Below the pieces are notes generated by a model. It searched no databases. It saw nothing but the letters and a program-made list of their open reading frames with translations, and was not told the DNA's origin. This document shows, piece after piece, positions 11,302 through 23,815 of a stretch of DNA of 64,000 bases (its first letter is position 1; every line of letters starts with the position of its first letter). The position numbers and the translations under genes were made by a program. This stretch comes from Chrysomallon squamiferum (Eukaryota; Mollusca; Gastropoda; Neomphalida; Peltospiridae): NCBI GenBank assembly GCA_012295275.1, contig CM022666.1, positions 2,088,616-2,152,615 of the forward strand, written 5' to 3'.

Positions 11302-12479
11302 ATGAATAAACCGTTTCATCGTCTTAAAGCTACAAAACTTTTAGCTTTTTTCATCATCATCATTTCCCTGGTATTACTTCTAATCTTATTTTCACTGAAT
11401 TCCAATCCACAGACGATCAAACAACAGCCCATCATCGTGTTCAATCAGAGGAAAGCAGACGACAAATTAACTATTTACAAATATTTGTTTGGCCCCGCCA
11501 GAGTACCAACAGTCAAGGAACAAACTTTTACACGGCGTAAGAAATATTTTATTTACTCTTGTGATGGGAGTGGTTTATGTGGGGGGTTAGCAGACCGTCT
11601 CGAAGGAATCGTGGCGGGGTATTTAATCGCAGAAATGCTGGGGAGAACGTTCGGTATTAAGTTTACTGTGCCCTGCGAATTATCGAAGTATCTTATGCCG
11701 AATGTGGTGAACTGGACGATTGATAACGAAAAGCTCCGAGGTTTGCCGACTAAATACGAGTACGTGATCGACCAGCAGGCATGGGCGTTAAGAGATCGGA
11801 TGGTTTCCATGGATTTTGAAGCGTCGTACAAACAGGATGTCGTGTACTTCAGAGTGAACCAAGAATTTGTACAGTACTTGATGAAAAATAAGTTGTTCAA
11901 AATTTAAAGTGGACGGTCGGCCTAACAGTGCCGGACATTTACAACATTGTTTACCGAAGACTGTTTCTCTTGACGCCAAAACTTGAGGATCGATTTCGCG
12001 ATTTTCAGACGATCGCCAGAAAAAATAACAAAAAACTTGTCTGCGCCCAGATTCGGGTCTGGAGAAATCCCACAATTCCAAGCGACTACGAACCGAAACA
12101 AAGACTAGACCTTAAGGTTGTGTGGAATTTCTTGAACTCTTACAACGACAGCAGCAAGTACAGCATTTTCGTCTCCTCCGACTCGGAGCAAGTTCGCAAG
12201 ACCGGTTTCCGTTTGTACCCCGAAGCCGTGGTCGACGTTGAAGGCAGTATTGTCCACGTCGAAAGAAGCACGGGCGCCCAGGTGTGCGGGGGACTTGGCA
12301 AAGTAATTCTCGATCAGCTGGTGCTGTCAACGTGCGACGTCCTCGTGCTCACGAACAGCGGAGTTGGCAGGATCGCGTCGTTCCTGAGAGGAAGCAGCGA
12401 AGGACTGTACTGTGCTTCGATACAAAAGTTTGAAAAATGTTCACCGTTTGATCCAGGGTTTATCCCGAAAGCCTGGTAG
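11302..12479 (+). CDS. Fucosyltransferase-like type II membrane glycosyltransferase, with one frameshift
   Basis: The coding region is a single exon that follows an acceptor-like TATTTTAG at 11273-11280; I chose ATG 11302. The first frame (to 11905) gives a short basic cytosolic tail, a membrane anchor at about residues 14-34 and a luminal stem. A motif CDGSGLCGGLADRLEGI follows at about residues 91-107, like the NodZ/FUT8/plant xyloglucan-fucosyltransferase class that binds GDP-fucose. The second frame, open from 11892 to the stop at 12477-12479, carries CAQIRVWRNP, a VSSDSE segment and a CDVLVLTNSGVGR motif near the C-terminus, as expected of the nucleotide-sugar half. The frames join at an A run (11899-11902), where one base appears missing; the total would then be about 392 aa. 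Either the allele or assembly has a 1-nt deletion, or this is a young pseudogene. The fucosyltransferase-like class is inferred from motifs; acceptor specificity is unknown. Confidence 0.65.
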
Positions 12480-12489
12480 CTTCTATGTA

Positions 12490-12534
<45 letters not shown>

Positions 12535-12954
12535 TCATATTTAAAATTATCATCTCAAGGTTATTTTTATCAGTAGGAAATGGGTAATGGGACAGCTTGT
12601 TGCTGTCCAAACCCTAGATCAGTATGTGACTTTTTTTTCTTTATTTTTTTTCTTCAACTATACTTCGTTTTTTTATACAACAAAAATAAGAAAATGTTCT
12701 AAAAGGACTATTTTTTCCACTTTAAAAAAAAAATATCTTAAACGCACTTTCCTATAAATAAAAAATGAAATATCAAACAATTTAAAAAGATAAAAAACAC
12801 CACAATTTGTTTTTTTTAAAACCAACACTATATTAAAATGTTCTAAATGAGAGAATCACTTTTCTTACTTTTTTTGTTCAACCAATCTTTAACAATAATA
12901 AAATATGATAATCAAATTACATAAAGATAACGATGCAGTAATGAACATAACTAA

Positions 12955-13011
<57 letters not shown>

Positions 13012-13140
13012 CACACATACATACATATATATACCATAATTTAAATCATGCAGTTTAGATACGGACTCGGCAATTCAGACAAAAGTTAATTTCTTTCTAA
13101 CAATTTGTTAAAAATTATTTATTATTATTATTATTATTAC

Positions 13141-13174
<34 letters not shown>

Positions 13175-15294
13175 TATTATTATTATTATTATTATTAATT
13201 TCATATACCAAATATTTATTGAATAAAAATATTAATTATTACTTATTGTGAAGTTTTCAAGTAAGCACAAAATAATCGCCTAGTCTGAAAACAGTGCAGT
13301 CAGATGTATTTTCAAGTTTAATGTTCGTTAAATTTGTTAACAGCTAAGTGAGAATTCAAGACCAGCTTTCTCACTCACTGTCGATTAAACTAAGGGAGGC
13401 AACTCTTATCGACTTATTATTTCGCTTACTTATGTTCCTGTGAAATCGTGATATTAAATAAATAAATAACTAAATAACTAAATAAATAAAAAGATTTACA
13501 AAAAGAGAAACAAATATTTGATTTAAACATGCAACCAAATGTATGTATAAATAAAAAGGTTTACAAAAAGAGAAACAAATATTTGATTTAAACATGCAAC
13601 CAAATGTATGTATGTATGTATGTATGTATATCGAACCGACGTTTGCAATGCTTTATTATTTTTTACATGTACGTTGTACGTAATGATGTTATGAAAAAAG
13701 TCTTGTGTATTTTTGTGTATCTTTATATTCAGAAGCTGTTGGCTGTTTTTAAGGATTAAAAGAAAACATTACATTGAAGCATACAAAACATATTTATAGA
13801 ATGCTGTTTCCCAAGTTATTAAAACGACTGGAAATAAAAATCTTGTTTTATACAAATGATTTCTACCTGTGATATATGTTCCGAGTTATTTGTAAATACA
13901 GTCGTCTGCTAGAGTTATTTTCGATGCATTTTACCTTTTTGTTTATAAATAAACTTTCTGTTATTATTGTTGTTTGTTTGTTGTTATTGCTCCTGTTTTA
14001 TTGTGTTATATATAGGTGTTTGAGTGTGTGTGTGTTTTTGTGTAACTGACGTGTTAGTTAAATTATCGCTAAATTACCGAGTCGACAGAAGAAAACAAAA
14101 TAACAATAAAAAATAAATGTTCCTGTTATTGTAAATAAAAACTCCTTTTGCTTGTAAATGTCTTATACTCAAATGTTATTCTACCCTGGACGTCTTTTAA
14201 AGCTGCTATCTGCTACAGGCCAAAACCTTCTATTTAGTGACAATAATAATAAAAAAAACAGTTTACTGAAATAAACCCGATATCTTTTCAACATTCACAA
14301 AACACCCAAAATAACATACCGTGGCATATGAACATACTGTTATTCGATAATTACCATCAATACAATTGCCTGTTCTTCCTGAATGAAGTCTTGTTTGATT
14401 TGATGGCCTTAAAGAATTCCTAATTCTTTTTCTTCTTTTTTTCAAACAAGGACACCCTGGCGCCTTAATTCAAGAAATTGCAATGAAAGATAAGTTTTCC
14501 CACGTTTTGATATTGTTGTAGATGTTTTATGCAATAATGAGCCTCTATCTGAGAGAGATCTTGCGTACGATGTTTGTATGTGTGCGTGTACGTGTGTATG
14601 TATGTGTGAATATATGTGTGTGTGTATGTGTATTTATTTATGTATGTAAGTATCCATGTATAGTTATGTAAATATACATATACAGGTTAATTATGTGTCT
14701 GTGTCTGTATATGAATATAAATTACCTATTAATTGCAAAGAAAAAGGAAAAAACATAAACATTTTAATTCTTTATTATATCACAGACATAACTGCATTGT
14801 ACGATAAAAGTCCATAAATGAAAGTGTTTATTCTGAAATATAATTTGAATATCATTTCTGTTCCTTTTCTTATTTTCTGTTTTCTTTTTTACTTTTTATT
14901 TTTCTTATTTTTTGTTTTCATTTTTTTTTTTTTTTTTTTTTTAAATGTTCTATTTTATTTTAATATATATTATTATACATAACTATATATTCATTTGTTG
15001 ATGCTAGAATAATAATAGTAAAAAAAAATATAGAAACATACGTACGCACACAATGTTACCAACATTCATACATGCATATATACAAATATACAAACATTCA
15101 TACACATATAAACAAATGTTGGGTTTTATTCAACGATTGAATAACAGATAAGCCAAATACAATAATTCAATTACTAGATATTAAATATAGCTTTCTGGGT
15201 TATACAAAATTTAATTCATTACAGTCATTTTATTAATTAATTATTTCACAAATGGAATTTCATTATTTAATTATTTTTTCTTGAAAAAAACGTG

Positions 15295-15330
<36 letters not shown>

Positions 15331-15469
15331 TTAAAATTTTTAAAAAGAAGAAGAAGATCGTACAATTTCAAAAACAAATAATTAAATCTATAAATACTAT
15401 TGTTTTTATTATAATAAAATAGTCCAGTCTCGGTTTCACAGAGACTATTGCTATTTGCAGGCGAGGCTA
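12480..15469. other. Intergenic spacer
   Basis: AT-rich sequence with a TA run (12497-12521), a GT run (12956-13008), TTA tracts (about 13117-13197) and a T run (14919-14942). A TTA run at about 15297-15330 precedes the UXS1 promoter. AATAAA candidates after the glycosyltransferase stop are many in this AT-rich DNA, so no poly(A) site is chosen. No other coding exon is seen. Confidence 0.6.
13486..13615. repeat. 65-bp tandem duplication
   Basis: Two head-to-tail copies share TTACAAAAAGAGAAACAAAT and the following sequence with a 65-bp offset. They are nearly identical (an A/G difference before TTTACA), so the event looks recent. The second copy runs out into a TATG microsatellite. Confidence 0.9.
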
Positions 15470-15629
15470 AATAAAACAAGCAATCCCGGAAGTAGTGGCT
15501 TAGTGAACCAGTGCAGGTCAAATGTCATGGATAAATATGATAGTATGGTGATAGTTTTTCTTCAACGCCGACTGCACACCGATAAATAAATTGTGAAAAA
15601 GGCAGATGGTGTGACGAGTTCATATCGGC
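15470..15629 (+). promoter_or_regulatory. UXS1: UXS1 proximal promoter / 5' leader
   Basis: This unique, locally less AT-rich block lies just before the UXS1 start codon. It holds an ETS-type motif CCGGAAGT at 15486-15493. If the leader includes 15522 onward, it also carries a 9-codon upstream ORF (ATG 15522, TGA 15549-15551) and a two-codon ATG-stop at 15605. No TATA box is evident. The transcription start cannot be placed. Confidence 0.45.
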
Positions 15630-17358
15630 ATGGTGGTTAGCATTTCTCGTTTAATACCTTTCAAGAAAATGCGAATAGCTGCAGTAATATTGCTGGTTAT
15701 TGTTGTGACGGGCGGTAAGTCATTTTTGTAATTTTGTAGTCCTGTTTTGTAGTTTGTTTTATTTAATACATTACTTAGTAGTTAAGATTATTAGAAACCA
15801 CTGGTCATTGTCGAATGGAAGCCAAACCTGTTATAACCGTGAATGAGATCGTCGTGGAAGCCGGTTTTTTTTTTTTATTATTATTATTATTTAACGTAAA
15901 TCATTAAATGACAGTTTCGTATCGACATCGATCCATGCATGATGATAGTATTGATACACATCATCCACATTTTCGATATTTATATTCGACGTTTGTTTTC
16001 GTTTTCTTTTGTATTTTAAGTTCATTTCAAATAAAGGTAATATTAAATTACTTTAAGTAACAGGGATTGTTACAAAGCATTATAAATGATTTATTAAATG
16101 GATGTGTATTTTAGTGTCATAAATATGAACGTGACATAATGTCTGTGTGTATTGTGTTGATGTATTATCATCAACAGTGAACAAAAGACAGCATGACAAA
16201 GAAAACTAGCAATGATTTTAACTTCTAGTAATATGCTAATAGTTAATTTTATTAATACTAAATAATAATGAAATTTATATAACTTTTTCTTTCTTTTTTT
16301 TTTTTTATTTTTATTTTTTACTTTTATTTTTTTAGTATTTGTTTAATATTAATATTCATATCCTACTGCTGGCCTGTAAAACAATTTAGCCCAAATTTAA
16401 AAGACAAAGTAACTGTTAAACTTACATACTACTTACTACTTACAATCAAAACACTTGTTTGTAACTACATATCTGTATCTTGAAATTACACAGAAATAAT
16501 CCAGACTTTCTTCCCCAGTGGAACAACTAGGGATATGATTTGCCCAATTTTTCTGAATACCTTGTAAATGAAGACAATAACAAAAACAAAAAATACAATG
16601 AACTACAAATAATGTTTATTTTATTTAAATAATAATAATTTTTGTGCAGCTGGGTGGTATTGACTGATATGTCATAGGTTGCTGACTAGTGTATTGGATG
16701 ATCAGTTGAAAATCTTGAAGTAATCTTCTGTTCCTTCCTCCAAAATGTCTGGATTTAGAAATAAAAACCAGGTGCAAATCAGTGTTCAGACTTAAGAATT
16801 AAATACAAATTTAAAAACCTGGTCATAACATAAAGGAAACCATCTGGTAACAGCCAGGGTTAAGATTGATCACTGTGTTATTCCTGAGACTTGTTTTGTT
16901 ATGTTGTGGACATACTTTATTGTTAGCAAAGGTTGTTGTTCATGAAAGTTTACAAAATCTGTTTAAACTATGTGTTTACTTCGTGGTAACAGGTGTTTCT
17001 CTCTCCAGGTGAATACTTTTCTAAGATATATTTACTTTTTTATCAACCTGGTTTTAATAATAATGTTTTATTTTCCTGTTTTGATACTGGATCAATAAAA
17101 CATACAGGCATGACACTCATGCATGTATAAAAAGAATACACACACACACACACACATGTAGATTTCTCAGTAAACATACTTACTACAAGTTACCTGAATA
17201 TAAATTTATAAACACTGTGGTTTGCTATTAAATAAATTCTATTCTAATGTAAACAAGGTGTATTAATATTGCATTTATTAAATTTTTTCCCTAGCATGTG
17301 ACACTTGTTTGTTAGGACCACACCCACATTAAACCAAACAGCTTTCCACCCCACATTT

Positions 17359-17393
<35 letters not shown>

Positions 17394-19093
17394 TATTTAA
17401 AGGATACAAACTAATATTATATTGCACAATTCATTTCAAATATTAGATACAAATACAAAGTCTAAAACACATTTTCTGATAATTCTTTGTTTTCGTTTAG
17501 CCACATCAATTGTCTGATATCTCTGTGTTATATTCCAGCTTGTACAAGTATAGACAGAATTAAGTAAATTAGCAGTCGGACAGTTGTATGTCATAGGTTC
17601 AAGTCTCATCAAAGTCATCTGCCATTTTTTTCTTTCTGTTTTTTTTTTATCAATATATTATTCAGAGGAGTATGACTCTTAGGGGAAAAAATGAATTACA
17701 GAACAAGTTATCCATATGCAAAAAATATATTTATCTATCACATATTATTATTATTTATTTATTTTTTTGTTGTTTAATTAATACTATTATTATTGTTGTT
17801 TGTTTTAATTTCAAAAACAACAACAACAACAATACTATATTAAATGTTTCTCTTAGTTAGTGAGATGTAAACTCAAATTACTGAGCAAACTAGGGTGGGG
17901 AATTGAAAATGTTGTCTGGGGTAAGAGATGGGAACCAATGTCACAGATTAAATTGCAGCAACATTAAATCTTTGGACATGGAAATATATAGTATAGAGAG
18001 CCAGAAGACACAGTAAGATGTATTTTTACATATTCTGAACATTTATGCATTAATCATTATGGGAATGATTTTGCTGGTCCAAGGCACCAGATGTTTCATG
18101 CACTGTATGTAAACATTTATTTTTATGTTTGTGTATCATGTGCACATGTTATTATATATATACATGTGCATATCAAGGGACTGGTCCACACTTTTAGAAA
18201 GGTGGTTGTTATAAACAAACAATCAAGATGCCTGAGTTGTTAATTTAAATGTTGGTCCAGTGAAATTGGTAATGTGGGTTTGCATTAGATGAATCTTTGG
18301 AATGAAGTTTAACTGAATGAGCAAAGGTTTAACACATGTATTTATATGTATTTTAATATTTATTTGTCGAAAACATATTTTTTTGTTAGTACAAATGCTT
18401 TTATTAAAATGTCAGTTTTATTAATGTTATTAACAACTATTTTATATGGTTTGTTCACCTTACTAAATGCATATGTGTTTGCTGTTTTGATTTTATATCA
18501 ATTCTCGTAACATAAAACATGTCAAAGTATTTTTGGATGGAATGTTTAATACAGATGGGGAAAAGGGAACATCTAAAATATCTGTCATATTCTATGACCC
18601 ATAATAATATTGCACAATTCAATTTCAAATATTAGATACAAATACAAAGTCTAGATTGATAATAAAATATCCAGCATCAGCATACCTAAATGGTAAATGT
18701 TGAGCATCAGCAGCCTAATTTAAATTATTATCATGTATCTTTCTAATGTTACACAGAAATAAAATTTAAACATTGGTCATTGTCTGAGAAGGGTAAAAGT
18801 GGACAGTTCAGCATCAGCATACTAAAATGGTAGGAGATATCCAGCATTGGTAACCCAGTTTAAATTGGGCTTATGAACCAGCTTGATTCAAGTCATGCAA
18901 AAAAAAAAAAATAATAATAATAATAATTTATCTTTTGAGATTTGAAATAGTGTACAATTACTTCCAGTCAAGTAACTTAAAAATATTATTTAACGTGAAA
19001 AAGAGGCTTAAAAATGAATAAACTATGATTTTAAATAATTTACATTGTTGATTGTAGTAAGTATACTGTTGAGCAAATTATATGTATGTCTGT

Positions 19094-19130
<37 letters not shown>

Positions 19131-21348
19131 ATGCATGCATACATTATTACCAGTTACTGATATCCCAGATATAAGTAAATCCTTTTAAAATTATAATGTA
19201 TATTATTTTTATAGATAATTAATATCACCATTTAATGTAACTTTATTTGTTTTCAGTTTTGTATGAATCACTGGCAACAGATGGTACTTACAGGTTTGTT
19301 TTTTTTTTTAATTTTTTTTTTTTTCCCTTTTATATTTGCCTTTGGGTATATGCATAACCGCAACACACACACACACACACACACACAGTGTTTTTCTCTT
19401 GTGATAACACTGTTTCAGGGTTGTTGTTTTTTTTAAATTCTCATTCTACTAGAGTAATAATGCATAAAAACAAGTTCTTTATATATTAAATTGCTGGATT
19501 TATTTTTATTTATTTATTTTATTTTATTACTATTTTTTATTTTTTATTTTTTTATTATTATTCTTCAGAAGCAATTTGTAAAATCATGAGATATGTTTTG
19601 TATAAATGGAAGCACCCTATGGGGTAAATAAAGAATGAATGTAATGTGTATATGTGTGCTGGGGGTGTGGAGATATATAGATTAACAAATAAGTGATTGT
19701 ATGTATGTATGTGTTTGTATATATAATATATATAGACAGACAGATAGGTGTTTGTATGTATATGTATGTGTGTGTGTGTGTATAAATACATAGATAGACT
19801 AGACTGACAGATAGGTAAATGTGTGTGTGTGTGTGGCTGTTTATATACATATATCTGTGTATTTATATTTGCACACTGCAATAATAAATATATGACAGAT
19901 TACCCAAAAAGGTACTTAAAGTCATTGAGCATATTTACATTTGTGCACTTCAGAACGGCACTTTTAACCTTTTGTCTTGGTGATTCCATCAGGTTGGATT
20001 ATTTTATCCATTAACAATTTAATTTTTAATTAATTGTGTTGTAATTTAAAGACAGACAGACTGGTACGATTACTGGACCATAATAAGAAAAGGTCGATCA
20101 GTGAACCATAATAAGAAAAGGTCAAATTGTCAAGGTGGTGCTGTAAAGCTATACTCTTGTTCATAAAAATCATTACTATCCAGGTAAATGATTTTCCATG
20201 AATAAGAATGTCAGATAATTATGTTAAATGTTCTAAATAATTATCTGTGTAGAAACCATTGTCTTCTCTTTCATACTCTGGTAAATGATAATAATGATTC
20301 AGTGAACAAGATTTACTCATTAATCAATACACCAATGCATAAAAACAAATAAAGCCTGCTTACAGAGAGAGAGAGTGTCACTGCAGTTAGTACAATAACA
20401 GAACTCTCCAGTACATTGACATTCAGTACTGACAGAGTCAGTGGTTACTATTATAGTGTTGAGTAATTATCTCATCAGAAAATAGTCCTATATCAAAACA
20501 CTGCGAAACATGATGTGACAGAATACGTTGAAAAATTGCATCTAACAAATCATCACAGATTTCTTTTTTGACGAATAAATAAATGGAAACATTAGATGCG
20601 AAAAAGGTGACAAAAATCTCGTAAAATTGTCACGACTTTGTAAATAACCTGACTATAATTTCTGTAAAGTTTATCTGTTGCTGTGACAGTATAATAAAAC
20701 AGAGTCAAAGCTTGTCCACAGCAGAAGAAGATGCATAAAATACACAGATGAACATTGTTCCTAGGCAATGGTGGTTACATCTAAATAAAAACGTATACCT
20801 GAATGCCAAAAGGGATAGATTTCTGTCGAGATATACATTCAGATCATTTACACAATCTTGTTCACACACACAGAGAAATAGGAGTAATCAGTCCATCTGT
20901 GACAGTGTATTGTGTTGCCAAAAAGTGAGGCCCTGACAAAAAAAATTACTGATGATTTATTTTATAACACAAAACCTACAATTCCTTAGTAGGGCTTGCA
21001 ATCATTTTATTAAACAAAAAATTGTTTTTGATTTTTGAACATTTTAACAGTTAGTTCTCATATCATACATTTTAGTTTAAAACAAAAAATTAATAATAAA
21101 TAAATAAAAACAAATACCAGAAGTACAAATGATTTATAAATTAAATATAAAACTGATGTTATTTCAGAGATGCAAGGACAGAGGAAGCAAGGTTCCAACG
21201 CCAGATGGAAATTCTCGATAAGAAAGTTAGAGACTTGGAGAAAGGGTAAGCATGCACTTACATTTAATTTATTATTTTTATAAAAATATCCATCGTTATA
21301 CATATTTTTGATGATTCAATCCACACAAAAACAGAGGCGCCTATCTTT

Positions 21349-21381
<33 letters not shown>

Positions 21382-22216
21382 AACAGAAAAAGAGAGACAG
21401 ACAGAGACAAATCCAAATAAAAATACTGGACATGAATGTTTAAGATTTGGGAAAAAAGAGAAGTTTAATATTATGCTAAGAATATTATTAAGAATGTCTA
21501 TTTTAATACATATTTTTAAATGCACATGCATACATAAACAAAGAAAGAGAGATGTATACATTTGTAACTAAACAAAAACACACTGGATGGAATTTCTGTA
21601 TTAGAAAGAGATGCAGAGAAAAACTAACATGTTTTGGTGGGTTTTTTTTACAGTTTACTGAAAAAAAACATTTGTTTTGATATGCGCATTCTGGTGCATA
21701 CAAACAACATTCCACATTCACATCCAGAGAAAACATTATTTAAATTCATGCATGCATGCACACACACATATGTATGGACATCCTTGGTAATACATTTTCA
21801 AGATTAACAGTTTATATACCTGTATAATTACACACAGATATGAATACGTATGTTTTCAAAAAATTATAAATACTCATACAACTAGAAATTTGTTAATTGT
21901 ATAATATTTTCTTTTTAATTTTGTTTTAATTTAGTGGATTTTTTTTTTTTTAAATTGTTAATTCACAACAAAGAATGGCCAGCATTTCTTAATTTTTTAG
22001 TTTATGTTTATATGTATATGTATATATATAATATATATTTTATCTGCAGAAAGAAAACATATCCAGATGTGAGATTTTTAACATACAAAGACAGAAAGCG
22101 AATTCTTGTAAGTTGAATCATTATTTTTATTATATGTTTTGTGCAAGACAGACAGTATCAATAAAACACACACACACACACACACACATACATTCATGAA
22201 TCTACCCACAAATGCA

Positions 22217-22256
<40 letters not shown>

Positions 22257-23110
22257 CATACACATGCACACACAAACAATCTCACACACTGATAAACACA
22301 CCTGTATACACATACACACATTTCAATATTACCCATCAAGTTTACATTGCATACCTCCGTATAACTTTGTTTTTATTACTTTACGTTGCAGGTATCGGGC
22401 GGGGCTGGTTTCGTGGGCTCACACCTGGTAGATCAGCTGATGCTGCAGGGACACGAAGTGTCTGTGGTAGATAATTTCTTCACAGGCAGAAAGAGAAACA
22501 TAGAGCACTGGATTGGGCACGAGAATTTCGAACTTCTGCACCACGATATCGTTCACCCACTTTACATAGAAGGTCTCTGCTCTCCTGTATTTTCACATCA
22601 TTTACTCATTTCAGTTACACACACACATACATTTGTACATACATACAGACAGACTGACAGAAAGATACATGTGGAAGATAAATGAAAAACGAGACAGATT
22701 TCTGCTCTGTTGTATAATTCAAATCACTAACGTACACACATACATCTGTACAAACACACAAACTGACAGAAAGACGTATGTTGAAGATAAATGGAAAAAG
22801 GGATAGGTTTCTATTATGTTGTATATTCATATAATTTACACAATCTCAATAACAGCCAGACATGCATGCATCCATACAGACAGATTATAAAGAGGAAGAC
22901 TTCCTGAAGATAGGAAAAAGAGATAGAAGGGTTTCTAATTTGTTGTATATCACTTACACCTCTCACTTACACACACATACACATACAACAATAGAGACTG
23001 ACAGATAAACGGAGAGACTGACATTCATTCAAAAAGTCAAAATATTTTGAAGATAGATGGGAAAAGAGATTTCAATTTTATTGTATATGCACATCTCACT
23101 TACATACATG

Positions 23111-23157
<47 letters not shown>

Positions 23158-23769
23158 ATTTTTTGTGAAGAGAAAAAAAGACAGATTTCTATTCTTACAG
23201 GTATATTAAGATCACTTGTATGCACACACACACACATAATACAGGCTTTTTTATGTTATGTTTTTTTATAAAGAGTAAGGATGATATGTTTTCAAACAGG
23301 ACTATTTAAGTAAAGCATTTACTGACTATATTAAGTATATATATAGTTCCATTATGTATTTAACAATTCTCGAACACCATATCTCAGAATAATATTACTA
23401 TTTTCTCATAGTAATATTATTAAAATTAATTAAAAATTTTATTATTACTTTTTTAATTTTTTTTTTTTTTAATTATTATTATTATTATTATGTTGTTGTT
23501 GTTGTTGTTTTTTCAGTTGATCAGATCTACCATCTTGCATCTCCTGCTTCACCTCCTAACTATATGTACAACCCAATCAAAACTCTCAAAACAAACACAA
23601 TTGGAACTATCAATATGTTAGGTATGTTGAGTTTTTTTTTTTTTTCATGAAAAATATATATATATATTTAAAAATTAGTTTATTTTAAGTGTGTATGTTG
23701 TTTTTTATTTGTTTGTTTTTTTGTCTATATGTGTGTTTTATATATGTACAATTGTCTGGGATTTTTAAA

Positions 23770-23815
<46 letters not shown>

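Noticed and set aside
11553-12330. Minus-strand frames of 72-115 codons opposite the glycosyltransferase
   Set aside because: Shadows of the real plus-strand coding region; no family resemblance.
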